Of a DNA stretch of 64,000 nt, positions 36,646 through 44,862 are shown piece after piece. A program made the position numbers and the translations under genes. This DNA is from Algoriphagus sp. NG3 (GTDB lineage Bacteria > Bacteroidota > Bacteroidia > Cytophagales > Cyclobacteriaceae), in NCBI RefSeq assembly GCF_034119865.1, contig NZ_CP139421.1:3683501-3747500 (forward strand). Reading direction: 5' to 3'. Under the pieces are notes generated by a model. It ran no database searches. It worked only from the letters and a program-made list of their open reading frames with translations, and was not told where the DNA came from. Each line of letters begins with the position of its first letter. Position 1 is the stretch's first letter.

Positions 36646-37346
36646 TTAGTTGAATTCTTATTAACGATCAGATCAAACAAAACCATCATTTCTCCTTTGG
36701 GGCCAGACTCCAATTTTTGATTAACTACATTATCCCTAAGCTGAAATATAAATTCACGCTCAGTACTATCTGCAAATGGTAAGTTGTCAACATCATCAAT
36801 AGCTAAGACCGTGGCAATCAATCCTTCCTTAGGATATAAAAAAGTCCCATTATCTCCCAAGCTACTAATTACTTCATACCCTACTTTTTTTGATATTCGA
36901 ACAGTAGCAGGAGAACATAAAGCCATTAATTTTTTAAGTCCAAATTGAGAAGCGATAGCAACCCCGACTTTAACTAAATAAATACTCCCAATCCCATAAC
37001 CTGCTACCTCTCTACTGTTCCACAAACCGCAATACTCAGCAACTTCCAATTCACCAAATTGACTCATGTATGAAGCGATACCTGGATCAACTTCTGAAAT
37101 AGCATCTTCCAATGGAAGTGGATACCCCTTACTTTTCAGCTGAACTCGCCCACCTCCCAAAACTCTAAAGTCGTCCATGGACTCAAAAAGGATCAGATAG
37201 GTATGTGGATTATTTGTCCAAGATCTATCAGCAGAGGTCACCTTGGTAACTCCGTATGACTCAAGAACCTTTAAATGCCCTGCAATGTATTTTTCTGTAG
37301 CCTCAGTATCTTCGACAACCCTGATTACCCGAACCCTAACTTCCAT
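36642..37346 (-). CDS. GNAT-fold protein, LuxI/N-acyltransferase-like
   Basis: A 234-residue soluble protein. The pattern YLILFESMDDFRVLGGGRVQ, then EVAEYCGLWNSREVAGYGIG and a helix ending FGLKKLMALCSPATVRISKKVGY (quoted in parts) follows the order of strands and helices in GNAT acyltransferases, especially LuxI-type and PEP-CTERM-type N-acyl synthases, in which a late helix is followed by xxGY/GW. I could not see the exact LuxI catalytic signature. It overlaps the E1-like gene by 11 bases and the sensor kinase by 4, so it probably makes or modifies the product that the operon handles. Family level confidence moderate; function unknown. Confidence 0.55.
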   Translation of the reverse strand: MEVRVRVIRVVEDTEATEKYIAGHLKVLESYGVTKVTSADRSWTNNPHTYLILFESMDDFRVLGGGRVQLKSKGYPLPLEDAISEVDPGIASYMSQFGELEVAEYCGLWNSREVAGYGIGSIYLVKVGVAIASQFGLKKLMALCSPATVRISKKVGYEVISSLGDNGTFLYPKEGLIATVLAIDDVDNLPFADSTEREFIFQLRDNVVNQKLESGPKGEMMVLFDLIVNKNSTK

Positions 37347-38439
37347 AACTCATCTTTGATATCCGCTCCAGATCAACATAAAACCTTCCTGAATCCAGTT
37401 GATTTCCAAGAAGGATCATTCTAGAAAAATAGCCACATGCTCCTCCTCCTAGTATCACCGAAGATGCTAATTGGGGCCAAGATGATATACTCTTCCCGAT
37501 TTCCCCAATGCTTCTCTGGGCACGAGAGGATAGTTTTTCAAAACTCAATAGTGACATAAGAATATCCGTTCTTTGCTGTGGAAGTTTCCGCAAAATCTCT
37601 GATTCCTCACCAAACTTCTCCAACAGCCCATGTAATATCAATCTGTCCGGCTCTAAATCAAACCGCTCAACATCAATCATACCTCTGTCACTAGTATCCA
37701 TCAAAACAGGGACTCCTAATTCCTTGGCTTTGATCCTGCTCTTGAGTTTCACTTCCAAATTATCACATTCTTCGATCAAAAGGTCAAGCTGGCCGTCCTG
37801 GCAGAAGAATTGATCAATATTCTCATCATGAACTCCTTCGCTGAATAACACTACCTTGAGATAGGGGTCAATTTCTGCTATTTCCCTGGCCGCAATTACG
37901 GACTTTTTTACCCCCAAATTATGGACACCTGTTCTGATCCTGTTCAAATTACTCAATTCCAATGTATCGAAGTCTGCTAGCCTAAGTTCTCCACAGCCTC
38001 TTTCCAAAGCCAAAGTCAGTGCGACGCTTTGCCCAACTGAGAGCCCTATTATGCCGATTTTCTTTTTCGACAATACCCTTTGCTCCTCCTCTGTGATGAC
38101 ATACCTGTTCCTTATCGTACGGACAGTGACATAATCTTCTTCAGGAAGCAAATGGACAAGACAGTGACGCCACGGATAATAAACCCAATTCCCGAAAAGC
38201 GCAGGAGAAAGCCCCCCAAAATGATCATGAACGGCAAGGTCTAAGTCCTCAACACTAAACTTTTTTTGAGGATTCCGAAGTTTAATCAAATCTCCTACCT
38301 GAGAAGCAATTTCATCATAAATCAATAGAGTAGGATCGCTAATAAATTCCTGAAAATCACTGCTTGAGGCACTATCTATGCCACTAAATATCAACGGTTC
38401 ATACACTTCCTTATTGGAAGGATCCACTTGTATAGACAT
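37336..38439 (-). CDS. E1-like adenylating enzyme (ThiF superfamily, Rv1355c/MoeY-type)
   Basis: A 367-residue protein. Residues 1-120 form an N-terminal extension with NWVYYPWRHCLVHLLPEED; residues 125-300 are an E1-like Rossmann domain with GLSVGQS (132-138, altered glycine loop), LADFDTLELSNLNR (Asp and Asn-Arg nucleotide contacts, R167), K178 and LIEECDNLEVK. This text resembles the first half of the actinobacterial Rv1355c (MoeY) family, recalled from memory, but the nitroreductase half of that family is absent. No CxxC zinc pairs are present, unlike MoeB and ThiF. E1-like enzymes adenylate a C-terminal carboxylate; the substrate here is unknown. First gene of the operon; overlaps the GNAT-like gene by 11 bases. 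Confidence 0.75.
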   Translation of the reverse strand: MSIQVDPSNKEVYEPLIFSGIDSASSSDFQEFISDPTLLIYDEIASQVGDLIKLRNPQKKFSVEDLDLAVHDHFGGLSPALFGNWVYYPWRHCLVHLLPEEDYVTVRTIRNRYVITEEEQRVLSKKKIGIIGLSVGQSVALTLALERGCGELRLADFDTLELSNLNRIRTGVHNLGVKKSVIAAREIAEIDPYLKVVLFSEGVHDENIDQFFCQDGQLDLLIEECDNLEVKLKSRIKAKELGVPVLMDTSDRGMIDVERFDLEPDRLILHGLLEKFGEESEILRKLPQQRTDILMSLLSFEKLSSRAQRSIGEIGKSISSWPQLASSVILGGGACGYFSRMILLGNQLDSGRFYVDLERISKMSYGS

Positions 38440-38815
38440 GGGGATTAACCTAAAAGGTTTAATTATGGGGTGAGTAATAATTCACTAAAATGCAATAAAT
38501 CAGTTAATGTTAAATAGTAAATCCACTTTTATTTTTCCATCGATCTCCTACTCATACTTGCAATTCACATAATCTCGTGTCTCAAATGATAGAGACGCCA
38601 AGTGGCCTAAAGCCCCCTTTGTAAAACTAAGCCTGAACAGGAGAAAATTTCAGTTTAAAAATGGAAAATCCGGCAAATCAATTATCCATCAACCAGCCCC
38701 CAAACTTACCAGAATATAATTTGGATTTATACTAGCTCTCCCAAGAAAAAATAACTAATTTGAATTTGAAATCACAAACGCATAGAATTGCAGTTTTTTT
38801 TTAGATTTTTGCATC
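38440..38815. other. Divergent promoter region of the signalling locus
   Basis: A 376-base gap between the E1-like operon and the receiver-only gene. Next to the E1-like ATG is a small palindrome AACCT-AAA-AGGTT (38447-38459). A 24-codon reading frame (38661-38735) is listed separately. Near the receiver gene the string TAGATTTTTG (38802-38811) is one base from the -7 consensus. No terminator or other gene is visible. Confidence 0.45.
38661..38735 (+). CDS. Possible 24-residue peptide gene
   Basis: ATG at 38661, preceded by the A-rich TTTAAAA typical of Bacteroidota start regions, opens a frame encoding MENPANQLSINQPPNLPEYN followed by LDLY and a TAG stop. It is polar, without a signal peptide. 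A frame this short can arise by chance; I list it only because it lies directly beside an E1-like enzyme gene, a setting where short precursor peptides occur (for example microcin C with MccB). No family is recognised. Confidence 0.2.
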   Translation: MENPANQLSINQPPNLPEYNLDLY

Positions 38816-39289
38816 ATGGAAGAGAAGCCTCAAGAAAAAATAAAAATCCTATATGTAGATGATGAGGACAACAACCTTCAGGCGTTTAAAGCCACATTCA
38901 GAAGAGAATATAAGATTTTTCTGGCGATTAATGCCCAAGATGGCAGAGCCATACTGGATCAAGAAGAGATAGACATCATCATCACTGACCAGAGAATGCC
39001 GGAAGAAACAGGGGTGGAATTTCTGGAATCCATTATCCCTACCCATCCAGGCCCCATAAGGATACTTCTGACAGGATATACTGACATCCAGGCAGTAATT
39101 GATGCGATTAACAAAGGACAGGTTTACCACTACCTGACCAAACCGTGGGAAGAAGACTATCTGCGTACGGTAATCAAAAATGCTTTTGAGATATATCAGC
39201 TTCGGCGCGAAAACGAAAAACTTACCCAGGCATTGATCAAGTCCAATGACCAGCTGGAATTTCTTTTAAGGCAAAATTTGCTTTCTTAA
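38816..39289 (+). CDS. Stand-alone receiver-domain protein with coiled coil
   Basis: A 157-residue response regulator: receiver of about 120 residues (phospho-acceptor D58 in IIITDQRMPEETG, LTGYTDIQAVIDAINKGQVY, KPW) and a short coiled-coil tail, with no output domain. Its receiver and tail align by eye with the first ~145 residues of the receiver-kinase hybrid at 33429-34514 (shared YVDDEDNNL, DQRMP, LTGY, INKG, KPW), so one is probably a duplicate of the other. It is divergent from that operon. It may act as a phosphate sink or by protein contact, like CheY. Confidence 0.85.
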   Translation: MEEKPQEKIKILYVDDEDNNLQAFKATFRREYKIFLAINAQDGRAILDQEEIDIIITDQRMPEETGVEFLESIIPTHPGPIRILLTGYTDIQAVIDAINKGQVYHYLTKPWEEDYLRTVIKNAFEIYQLRRENEKLTQALIKSNDQLEFLLRQNLLS

Positions 39290-39293
39290 TCCT

Positions 39294-40505
39294 CTAATAC
39301 CTTGCTGCTAATAGAAGTTGCAGTTCCTTATGGCTTATGCCAAACTTCCTGCCCAAATAGGCATTTGTCAAGCTCCCCCTATAAGTATAGACCCCTCTCA
39401 AAAACCATTTATAGTTGAAAATCATTTCCTCGGCACCACCCAAATCAGCCATTTGGAGGATGATTGGAGTAAAAATATTGCTTAAAGAATAGGAGGCAGT
39501 CCTGGCGACCCGAGAAGCTATATTGGGCACACAGTAATGGATAATATCATGCATCTGAAAAACAGGATCATCATGTGTAGTCACCCGGCCTGTCTCTATA
39601 CATCCACCCTGATCGATCGCTACATCTATAATAATGCTGCCGTGGATCATATTGGCGACCATCTCTTCAGAAACCACTAGTTTATTCCTGCCTTTTTCAG
39701 CCCGTAAAGCCCCAATCACAACATCTGCTTCTGAAAGTGCCTGGGTCAAACTGAAATTATCTATCGTGGAAGTGTAAATCTGCTGACCCAGCAATTGTTT
39801 GAGACGGCGGAGCTTATAGATATGGTTATCAAAAACCTTAATATTGGCTCCTAAACCCAAAGCCGTCCTTGCGGCATACTCAGCCACCGTACCTGCTCCT
39901 ATAATGACCACTTGTGTAGGCGGAACCCCCGTGACTCCCCCCATAATCAGTCCTTTACCGTTGTTTTCACTGGAAAGGTATTCCGCAGCTATCAGCATCA
40001 CGGTACTTCCCGCTATCTCTGACATGGCCCTCACCACAGGCATGCCTCCTACCTTATCTTCCAGGTATTCAAATGCCACTGCGGTTATTTTCTTTTGATT
40101 CAAAGCTTGGATAAAAGCCTGGCTTTGCCTTTCCAGTTGCAAAGCAGATATCAAACAACTCCCAGTACTCATATAGCCCAACTCTTCCTCAGTAGGTGGA
40201 TCTATTTTTAACACTACCTCTGATTCAAAAACCTCCTTCTTGGAGTTTGTAACCTTAGCCCCTGCATCAGAAAAATCCTGATCAGAAAATTTTGATTGAA
40301 GGCCGGCACCTGCCTCTACTACTACGCTTATACCGTTGTTGGTCAGTAGCCCAACAGACTCAGGAGTGATTACTATACGTTTTTCCTGTGAGGATGCCTC
40401 CTTCGGCAGCCCTATCACCAAAGAGTGGTCCCGCTTCCTCACCTTAGCCGGTGATTCTTTTGGGATAAGTCCCACAGCTGTCAATTGATCAATTTCAGAT
40501 GGCAT
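39294..40505 (-). CDS. ald: Alanine dehydrogenase
   Basis: A 403-residue member of the alanine dehydrogenase/PntA family. VIGLPKEASSQEKRIVITPE near the N-terminus, LISALQLERQSQ, GGVTGVPPTQVVIIGAGTVAEY with the NAD-binding glycine loop, and FQMHDIIHYCVPNIASRVA are the conserved blocks. It interconverts alanine with pyruvate and ammonia in the cytosol. A leader of about 25 residues precedes the usual start, a feature of the Bacteroidota form. It overlaps tsaE by 11 bases and follows porX, an order I recall as common in this phylum. Confidence 0.88.
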   Translation of the reverse strand: MPSEIDQLTAVGLIPKESPAKVRKRDHSLVIGLPKEASSQEKRIVITPESVGLLTNNGISVVVEAGAGLQSKFSDQDFSDAGAKVTNSKKEVFESEVVLKIDPPTEEELGYMSTGSCLISALQLERQSQAFIQALNQKKITAVAFEYLEDKVGGMPVVRAMSEIAGSTVMLIAAEYLSSENNGKGLIMGGVTGVPPTQVVIIGAGTVAEYAARTALGLGANIKVFDNHIYKLRRLKQLLGQQIYTSTIDNFSLTQALSEADVVIGALRAEKGRNKLVVSEEMVANMIHGSIIIDVAIDQGGCIETGRVTTHDDPVFQMHDIIHYCVPNIASRVARTASYSLSNIFTPIILQMADLGGAEEMIFNYKWFLRGVYTYRGSLTNAYLGRKFGISHKELQLLLAARY

Positions 40506-40926
40506 TTTGGATATGTTGTAAGTTCAGGGTTCGTTGGGTTTTGGAATCCGTAGTGATCCGGATTAGGAAAAAATTCTCTGGCAAAAATGCGACAATTTTC
40601 TCAGCCCATTCGAGCCAGCAATAGTTTCCACTATAAAAATACTCTTCTATTCCGATATCCAAAGCTTCTGAAGGGTCTTCCAACCTATAAAAATCGAAGT
40701 GATAAAATATCTCACCACTTCGATTCTCATAATGATTGACTATGCCAAATGTAGGACTGCTCACGGAGTCTGCTATTTCCAACGAATCAGCAAGTGCCTT
40801 GATCAGCGTGGTCTTGCCAGCGCCCATCTCCCCTTGGAACACCCATATTTTCTCCCCGTTAGCTGCTTCGATTATATTCTTTGCGGCTTTGTCTATCTCA
40901 TGCAGCTCGTACGTAAAGCGTATCAA
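40495..40926 (-). CDS. tsaE: tRNA t6A37 synthesis ATPase TsaE
   Basis: A 143-residue P-loop protein. GEMGAGKTTLIKAL (about 32-45) is Walker A, SPTFGIVNHYE and IFYHFDFYRLEDPSEALDIG are TsaE-specific, and CWLEWAEKI follows. TsaE works with TsaB and TsaD to form threonylcarbamoyladenosine on ANN-decoding tRNAs. No ATG precedes the conserved start, so it begins at TTG 40926, 8 bases after the porX stop. Confidence 0.93.
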   Translation of the reverse strand: MIRFTYELHEIDKAAKNIIEAANGEKIWVFQGEMGAGKTTLIKALADSLEIADSVSSPTFGIVNHYENRSGEIFYHFDFYRLEDPSEALDIGIEEYFYSGNYCWLEWAEKIVAFLPENFFLIRITTDSKTQRTLNLQHIQNAI

Positions 40927-40934
40927 ATGCTCAA

Positions 40935-42491
40935 TTATTTTGGTGAAAGATGAACGATCGGAATGATCATTTCCTCCAAAGATACACCTCCATGCTGAAA
41001 AGTGTCCTTATAGAAGTTCACATAATAATTGTAATTATTCGGGTATGCAAAGAAATAATCCTCTACAGCGAAAACATAAGTAGAAGAAACATTCAGCCTT
41101 GGCAACTTGGCATCTTCGGGTTTTTTGATCTCAAACACCTTCCCCTGCTCAAAATTCAGGTTTTTACCCTGCTTATAACGCAGGTTTGTAGTAACATTTT
41201 TATCTCCGATGATTCGATAAGGTTTGTTCACTCGTTTGGTGCCATGATCAGTGGTAATGATTACTTCTGCTCCGGCATCATGGATTTTCTTCAGCAACTC
41301 AAACAAGGAGGAATGCTCAAACCAACTCGTAGTAAGAGACCGATAAGCAGACTCATCCGGAGCCAATTCCCGGATCATCTTCATATCTGTACGGGCATGC
41401 GACACCATATCCACAAAATTGTACACCAGAACATTCAGGTCATTTTGTAAAAATGAGTGAAACTGTTCTAGCACAGTCTTCCCCTGATGAGCTTGGATGA
41501 TTTTGTTGTAGGTAGTTTTGATTGGAAGCCGGTTTTTCTCAAGGTTGATTCTCAACCATTCTTCTTCGAAATTATTTTTCCCTTCATCAGAATCTTCATC
41601 CTCCCAAAACTGCGGGTAAAACCTCGCCATGTCCATGGGCATCATACCGCTGAAAAGCGCATTTCGAGCAAATGCCGTAGTGGTAGGCAAAATGCTATAA
41701 TAGGTATCCTTATCTTTTATGTTGAAATAGGGTGCGATGATAGACTCTATATCCTCCCATTGGTCTAATCTGAAATTATCAATAACTATAAAAAAGAGTG
41801 GTTTTTTCTCTTTTACCTGAGGGAAGACCTTCTTTTTCATCACCTGGTGTGAGAGTAGAGGTTTGACTGGATTTTTTTCTTCCATCCAGTCCAAGTAATT
41901 TTCTTTTATAAACTTAGCGAAATTAGAATTTGCCTCAATTTTCTGTGACTCTAATACGGGCAGCATATTTTTATTTTCGGTGTCATCGATCTGCATTTCC
42001 CAGTAAGTCAGCTTCCTATAGATATCAGCCCAATCTTGATGATCCTCAGCGTCGTCAAAAGCCATGCTGATATTCATAAAATCCTGCTGGTAGCTCTGCG
42101 TGGTTCGCTCATCGATCAACTGCTTGTTTTGGAGCAATTTCTTAACTGAAAGCAAAATCTGGTTAGGATTAATCGGCTTGATGAGATAGTCAGCTATTTT
42201 TCCGCCAATAGCATCGTCCATGATATGCTCCTCTTCACTTTTGGTGATCATCACCACAGGTACCTGAGGCTTGATCTGTTTGATTTGTTGCAAGGTCTCT
42301 AGCCCTGTCATTCCTGGCATCATCTCATCCAGAAATATTACATCGAAGTTTTTTTGCTCCACCTCCTCGATTGCGTCCACTCCAGAGTTGACAGTGGTGA
42401 TCGCATATCCTTTTTGCTCGAGAAAAAGGATATGTGGCTTTAGCAGGTCGATTTCATCGTCTGCCCAGAGTATATTGAATTTTTGAGACAT
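40935..42491 (-). CDS. porX: PorX: response regulator with PglZ domain
   Basis: A 518-residue protein, the usual PorX length, beginning at the ATG at 42491 (MSQKFNILWADDE); an in-frame start 48 bases upstream is rejected. The receiver (1-120) has D55 in VIFLDEMMPGMTG and Lys in LIKPIN. A helical linker follows, then a PglZ alkaline-phosphatase-fold domain (about 230-500) with FFIVIDNFRLDQW, NVLVYNFVDMVSHAR and VIITTDHGTKRV carrying the zinc ligands. Known PorX, phosphorylated by PorY, controls type IX secretion genes with SigP and hydrolyses oligonucleotides. PorY is not in the window. Confidence 0.95.
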   Translation of the reverse strand: MSQKFNILWADDEIDLLKPHILFLEQKGYAITTVNSGVDAIEEVEQKNFDVIFLDEMMPGMTGLETLQQIKQIKPQVPVVMITKSEEEHIMDDAIGGKIADYLIKPINPNQILLSVKKLLQNKQLIDERTTQSYQQDFMNISMAFDDAEDHQDWADIYRKLTYWEMQIDDTENKNMLPVLESQKIEANSNFAKFIKENYLDWMEEKNPVKPLLSHQVMKKKVFPQVKEKKPLFFIVIDNFRLDQWEDIESIIAPYFNIKDKDTYYSILPTTTAFARNALFSGMMPMDMARFYPQFWEDEDSDEGKNNFEEEWLRINLEKNRLPIKTTYNKIIQAHQGKTVLEQFHSFLQNDLNVLVYNFVDMVSHARTDMKMIRELAPDESAYRSLTTSWFEHSSLFELLKKIHDAGAEVIITTDHGTKRVNKPYRIIGDKNVTTNLRYKQGKNLNFEQGKVFEIKKPEDAKLPRLNVSSTYVFAVEDYFFAYPNNYNYYVNFYKDTFQHGGVSLEEMIIPIVHLSPK

Positions 42492-42521
42492 GTCAGATTC
42501 CGTTTCTTTTAAAATTATAAT

Positions 42522-42529
42522 TACTTTTG
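42522..42529 (+). promoter_or_regulatory. -7 element in front of the HD hydrolase gene
   Basis: TACTTTTG matches TAnnTTTG. The first possible TTG start of the HD gene (42527) falls inside it, so the TTG at 42551 is the likelier start, with a leader of about 16 bases. Confidence 0.45.
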
Positions 42530-42550
42530 AGGCAAACAAAAAAGGCCTCC

Positions 42551-43783
42551 TTGAAAAGCCAGAAGATACTAAACGACCCGGTTTACGGATTTATCACGAT
42601 CCCCAGCGAGTTGATTTTTACGATTATAGACCATCCTTATTTCCAAAGATTGCGGAGAATAAAACAACTGGGCCTGACCGACTTCGTCTATCCCGGCGCA
42701 CTTCATACCCGTTTTCATCATGCGATTGGGGCTATGCATCTCATGAGCATTACGCTGGACAATCTACGAATAAAAGGCACTGAAATTACAGATGAAGAAT
42801 ATGAAGCAGCACTAATTGCCATTCTTTTGCATGATATTGGACATGGACCTTTTTCGCATGCCTTAGAATACAGCCTGCTCAAGGACGTTCCCCACGAGCA
42901 ACTCTCTCTTCTGATAATAGAACTCTTAAATCAGGAGTTTGGTGGCACACTAGCCCTTACTTTAAGAATATTTAAGAATCAGTATGAGCGCAAATTCTTT
43001 CATCAGCTAGTTTCCAGCCAGTTGGACATAGACCGCTTGGACTACTTGCAGCGGGACTGCTTCTTCACAGGTGTCTCTGAAGGAACTATCGGCGCAGACC
43101 GCATCATCAAAATGATGGATGTGAAAAATGATCAGGTAGTCATCGAGGAAAAGGGGATCTATTCCATAGAGAATTTTCTGAGCGCACGCCGATTGATGTA
43201 TTGGCAGGTGTACCTTCACAAAACCACAGTAAGCGCTGAAAAGATGCTGATCAAGCTGATCGAGCGGGCTAAATTTCTTCGGCAATCGGGACTTAGTTTC
43301 ACCATTACCCAGGAATTTGATTACTTTTTGAATAATGGTTCCACCTTGTCAGATTTCCGAACTAATCCGGATCTTTTACGATTGTTTCTCGAAATGGATG
43401 ATCTGGACATATGGGGAGCAGTGAAGCTGTGGAAAAACCACCCGGATTATGTGTTGAGAAATATTTCACAAATGTTTTTGACAAGAAATCTATTCAAAAT
43501 CAACCTATCCAATGAGCCATTTTCTCTTGCAGAAATCAATGAATTAAAAGAAAAGACCTTATCCAAGTTGCAGATACCGCGGGAAGATCTGGATTATTTC
43601 TTTTCAAGTGGGGCCGTAAGTAACTACGGATATCTGGCCAAAGACAGAATAAATATTCTGACAAAAAAAGGAAAGGTAATTGATGTAGCTCAGGCTGCTG
43701 ATCTTCCTAATATAAAGATCATGAGTAAAATCGTGGAGAAACATTACGTATGTAAGGCCAAAAGCCTAAATTTAACTTATTAA
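42551..43783 (+). CDS. HD-domain phosphohydrolase (dGTPase-like)
   Basis: A 410-residue HD hydrolase. DPVYGFITIP opens the conserved part, and HTRFHHAIGAMHL, LLHDIGHGPFSHALE and SSQLDIDRLDYLQRD carry the metal ligands (H, HD, D) of the dNTPase/SAMHD1-like group. No ATG precedes the conserved region; TTG 42527 or TTG 42551 must be used, and the -7 element favours the second. It starts the lipid A run: 17 bases separate it from lpxD. Substrate is unknown; a dNTP or ppGpp-like nucleotide is possible. It diverges from porX across about 60 bases. Confidence 0.85.
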   Translation: MKSQKILNDPVYGFITIPSELIFTIIDHPYFQRLRRIKQLGLTDFVYPGALHTRFHHAIGAMHLMSITLDNLRIKGTEITDEEYEAALIAILLHDIGHGPFSHALEYSLLKDVPHEQLSLLIIELLNQEFGGTLALTLRIFKNQYERKFFHQLVSSQLDIDRLDYLQRDCFFTGVSEGTIGADRIIKMMDVKNDQVVIEEKGIYSIENFLSARRLMYWQVYLHKTTVSAEKMLIKLIERAKFLRQSGLSFTITQEFDYFLNNGSTLSDFRTNPDLLRLFLEMDDLDIWGAVKLWKNHPDYVLRNISQMFLTRNLFKINLSNEPFSLAEINELKEKTLSKLQIPREDLDYFFSSGAVSNYGYLAKDRINILTKKGKVIDVAQAADLPNIKIMSKIVEKHYVCKAKSLNLTY

Positions 43784-43800
43784 CTTCCTCAATCAAGTAT

Positions 43801-44823
43801 ATGGAATTTACCCTCGGACAAGTAGCTGAAATCCTGCGGGGAAACGTAGAAGGCGATGAAACCCAAAAAGTATCCCGGCTGGACAAAATCCAAGAGGGAA
43901 AGAAAGGTGGTATCAGTTTTTTGGCAAATGACAAATATACCCCATTTATCTACGAAACTGAAGCCACAGCAGTAATTGTCTCAAACAATTTCACGCCAAC
44001 CAAACCTGTAAAAACCAACCTGATCAGGGTGGAAGATGCCTATAACGGCTTTACCCAATTGCTGGAGGCTTATGCCATGCTGATGAAAAACAGTGTGGTA
44101 GGGATAGAGGAACCAACCTATATGGATGCCAGTTCCAAAATGGGCGAACAAGCATACCGGGGGGCATTTTCCTATATAGGCAAGAACTGCATGATAGGGA
44201 ATTCTGTAAAAATCTATAGTCATGCCCATATAGGAGACCGGGTAAGTATAGGAGACAATACGATCATTCATGCCGGGGCAAAAATCTGTGCAGACACTGT
44301 CATAGGCAGCAATTGTGAAATTCATCCCGGAGCGGTCATCGGCTCGGATGGATTTGGATTTGCCCCTCAAGCGGATGGAACTTACAAAGCTATTCCCCAA
44401 ATAGGTAATGTAATCATTGAAGACTACGTAAGCGTGGGTGCAAACACAACTATAGATTGTGCTACAATGGGCTCTACTATTATAAAAAAAGGCGTTAAAA
44501 TCGACAACCTTGTACAGATTGCCCATAATGTGATCATAGGTGAAAATTCTGTAATTGCATCCCAAACAGGTATCTCGGGCTCTACAGAAATAGGAAAAAA
44601 TTGTGTAATAGCAGGGAAAGCAGGAATAGTAGGGCACATAAAAATCGCCGATAATACTACTATAGGCGCTAATACTGGCATAAGCAAGACGATAAATAAA
44701 GCTGGAACAACACTTTTCGGGTACATAGGCATGGACATGAAAAACTTCCTAAAATCCTATTCAATCTTCAAAAACCTGGAAGGGATAGAGCGTCGCTTAA
44801 AAGAACTAGAAAAAAAGCAGTAA
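43801..44823 (+). CDS. lpxD: UDP-3-O-acylglucosamine N-acyltransferase
   Basis: A 340-residue LpxD of normal length. An N-terminal uridine-binding domain (1-100) with KIQEGKKGGISFLANDKY-type text (GGISFLAND) is followed by a left-handed beta-helix of hexapeptide repeats (about 105-310), IGSDGFGFAP and VQIAHNVIIGENSVIA with the catalytic His, and a C-terminal helix. It adds the N-linked acyl chain in the third step of lipid A synthesis, in the cytosol. Gene order with the LpxC-FabZ fusion and lpxA downstream matches the usual cluster. Confidence 0.95.
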   Translation: MEFTLGQVAEILRGNVEGDETQKVSRLDKIQEGKKGGISFLANDKYTPFIYETEATAVIVSNNFTPTKPVKTNLIRVEDAYNGFTQLLEAYAMLMKNSVVGIEEPTYMDASSKMGEQAYRGAFSYIGKNCMIGNSVKIYSHAHIGDRVSIGDNTIIHAGAKICADTVIGSNCEIHPGAVIGSDGFGFAPQADGTYKAIPQIGNVIIEDYVSVGANTTIDCATMGSTIIKKGVKIDNLVQIAHNVIIGENSVIASQTGISGSTEIGKNCVIAGKAGIVGHIKIADNTTIGANTGISKTINKAGTTLFGYIGMDMKNFLKSYSIFKNLEGIERRLKELEKKQ

Positions 44824-44862
44824 ATTTGCAGCCTTTAGCTTGCTGAACGGTTCAATAATCAG

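Noticed and set aside
37336..38439. Calling the E1-like protein MoeB or ThiF
   Set aside because: The glycine loop differs, the CxxC zinc pairs are missing, an extra N-terminal domain is present, and no molybdopterin or thiamine genes are nearby.
43981..44637. 218-codon open frame on the - strand inside lpxD
   Set aside because: Antisense to hexapeptide repeats of a certain gene; the periodic Gly/Ile/Val codons of the repeats keep the opposite frame open. The translated text is Tyr/Cys-rich and has no domain pattern.
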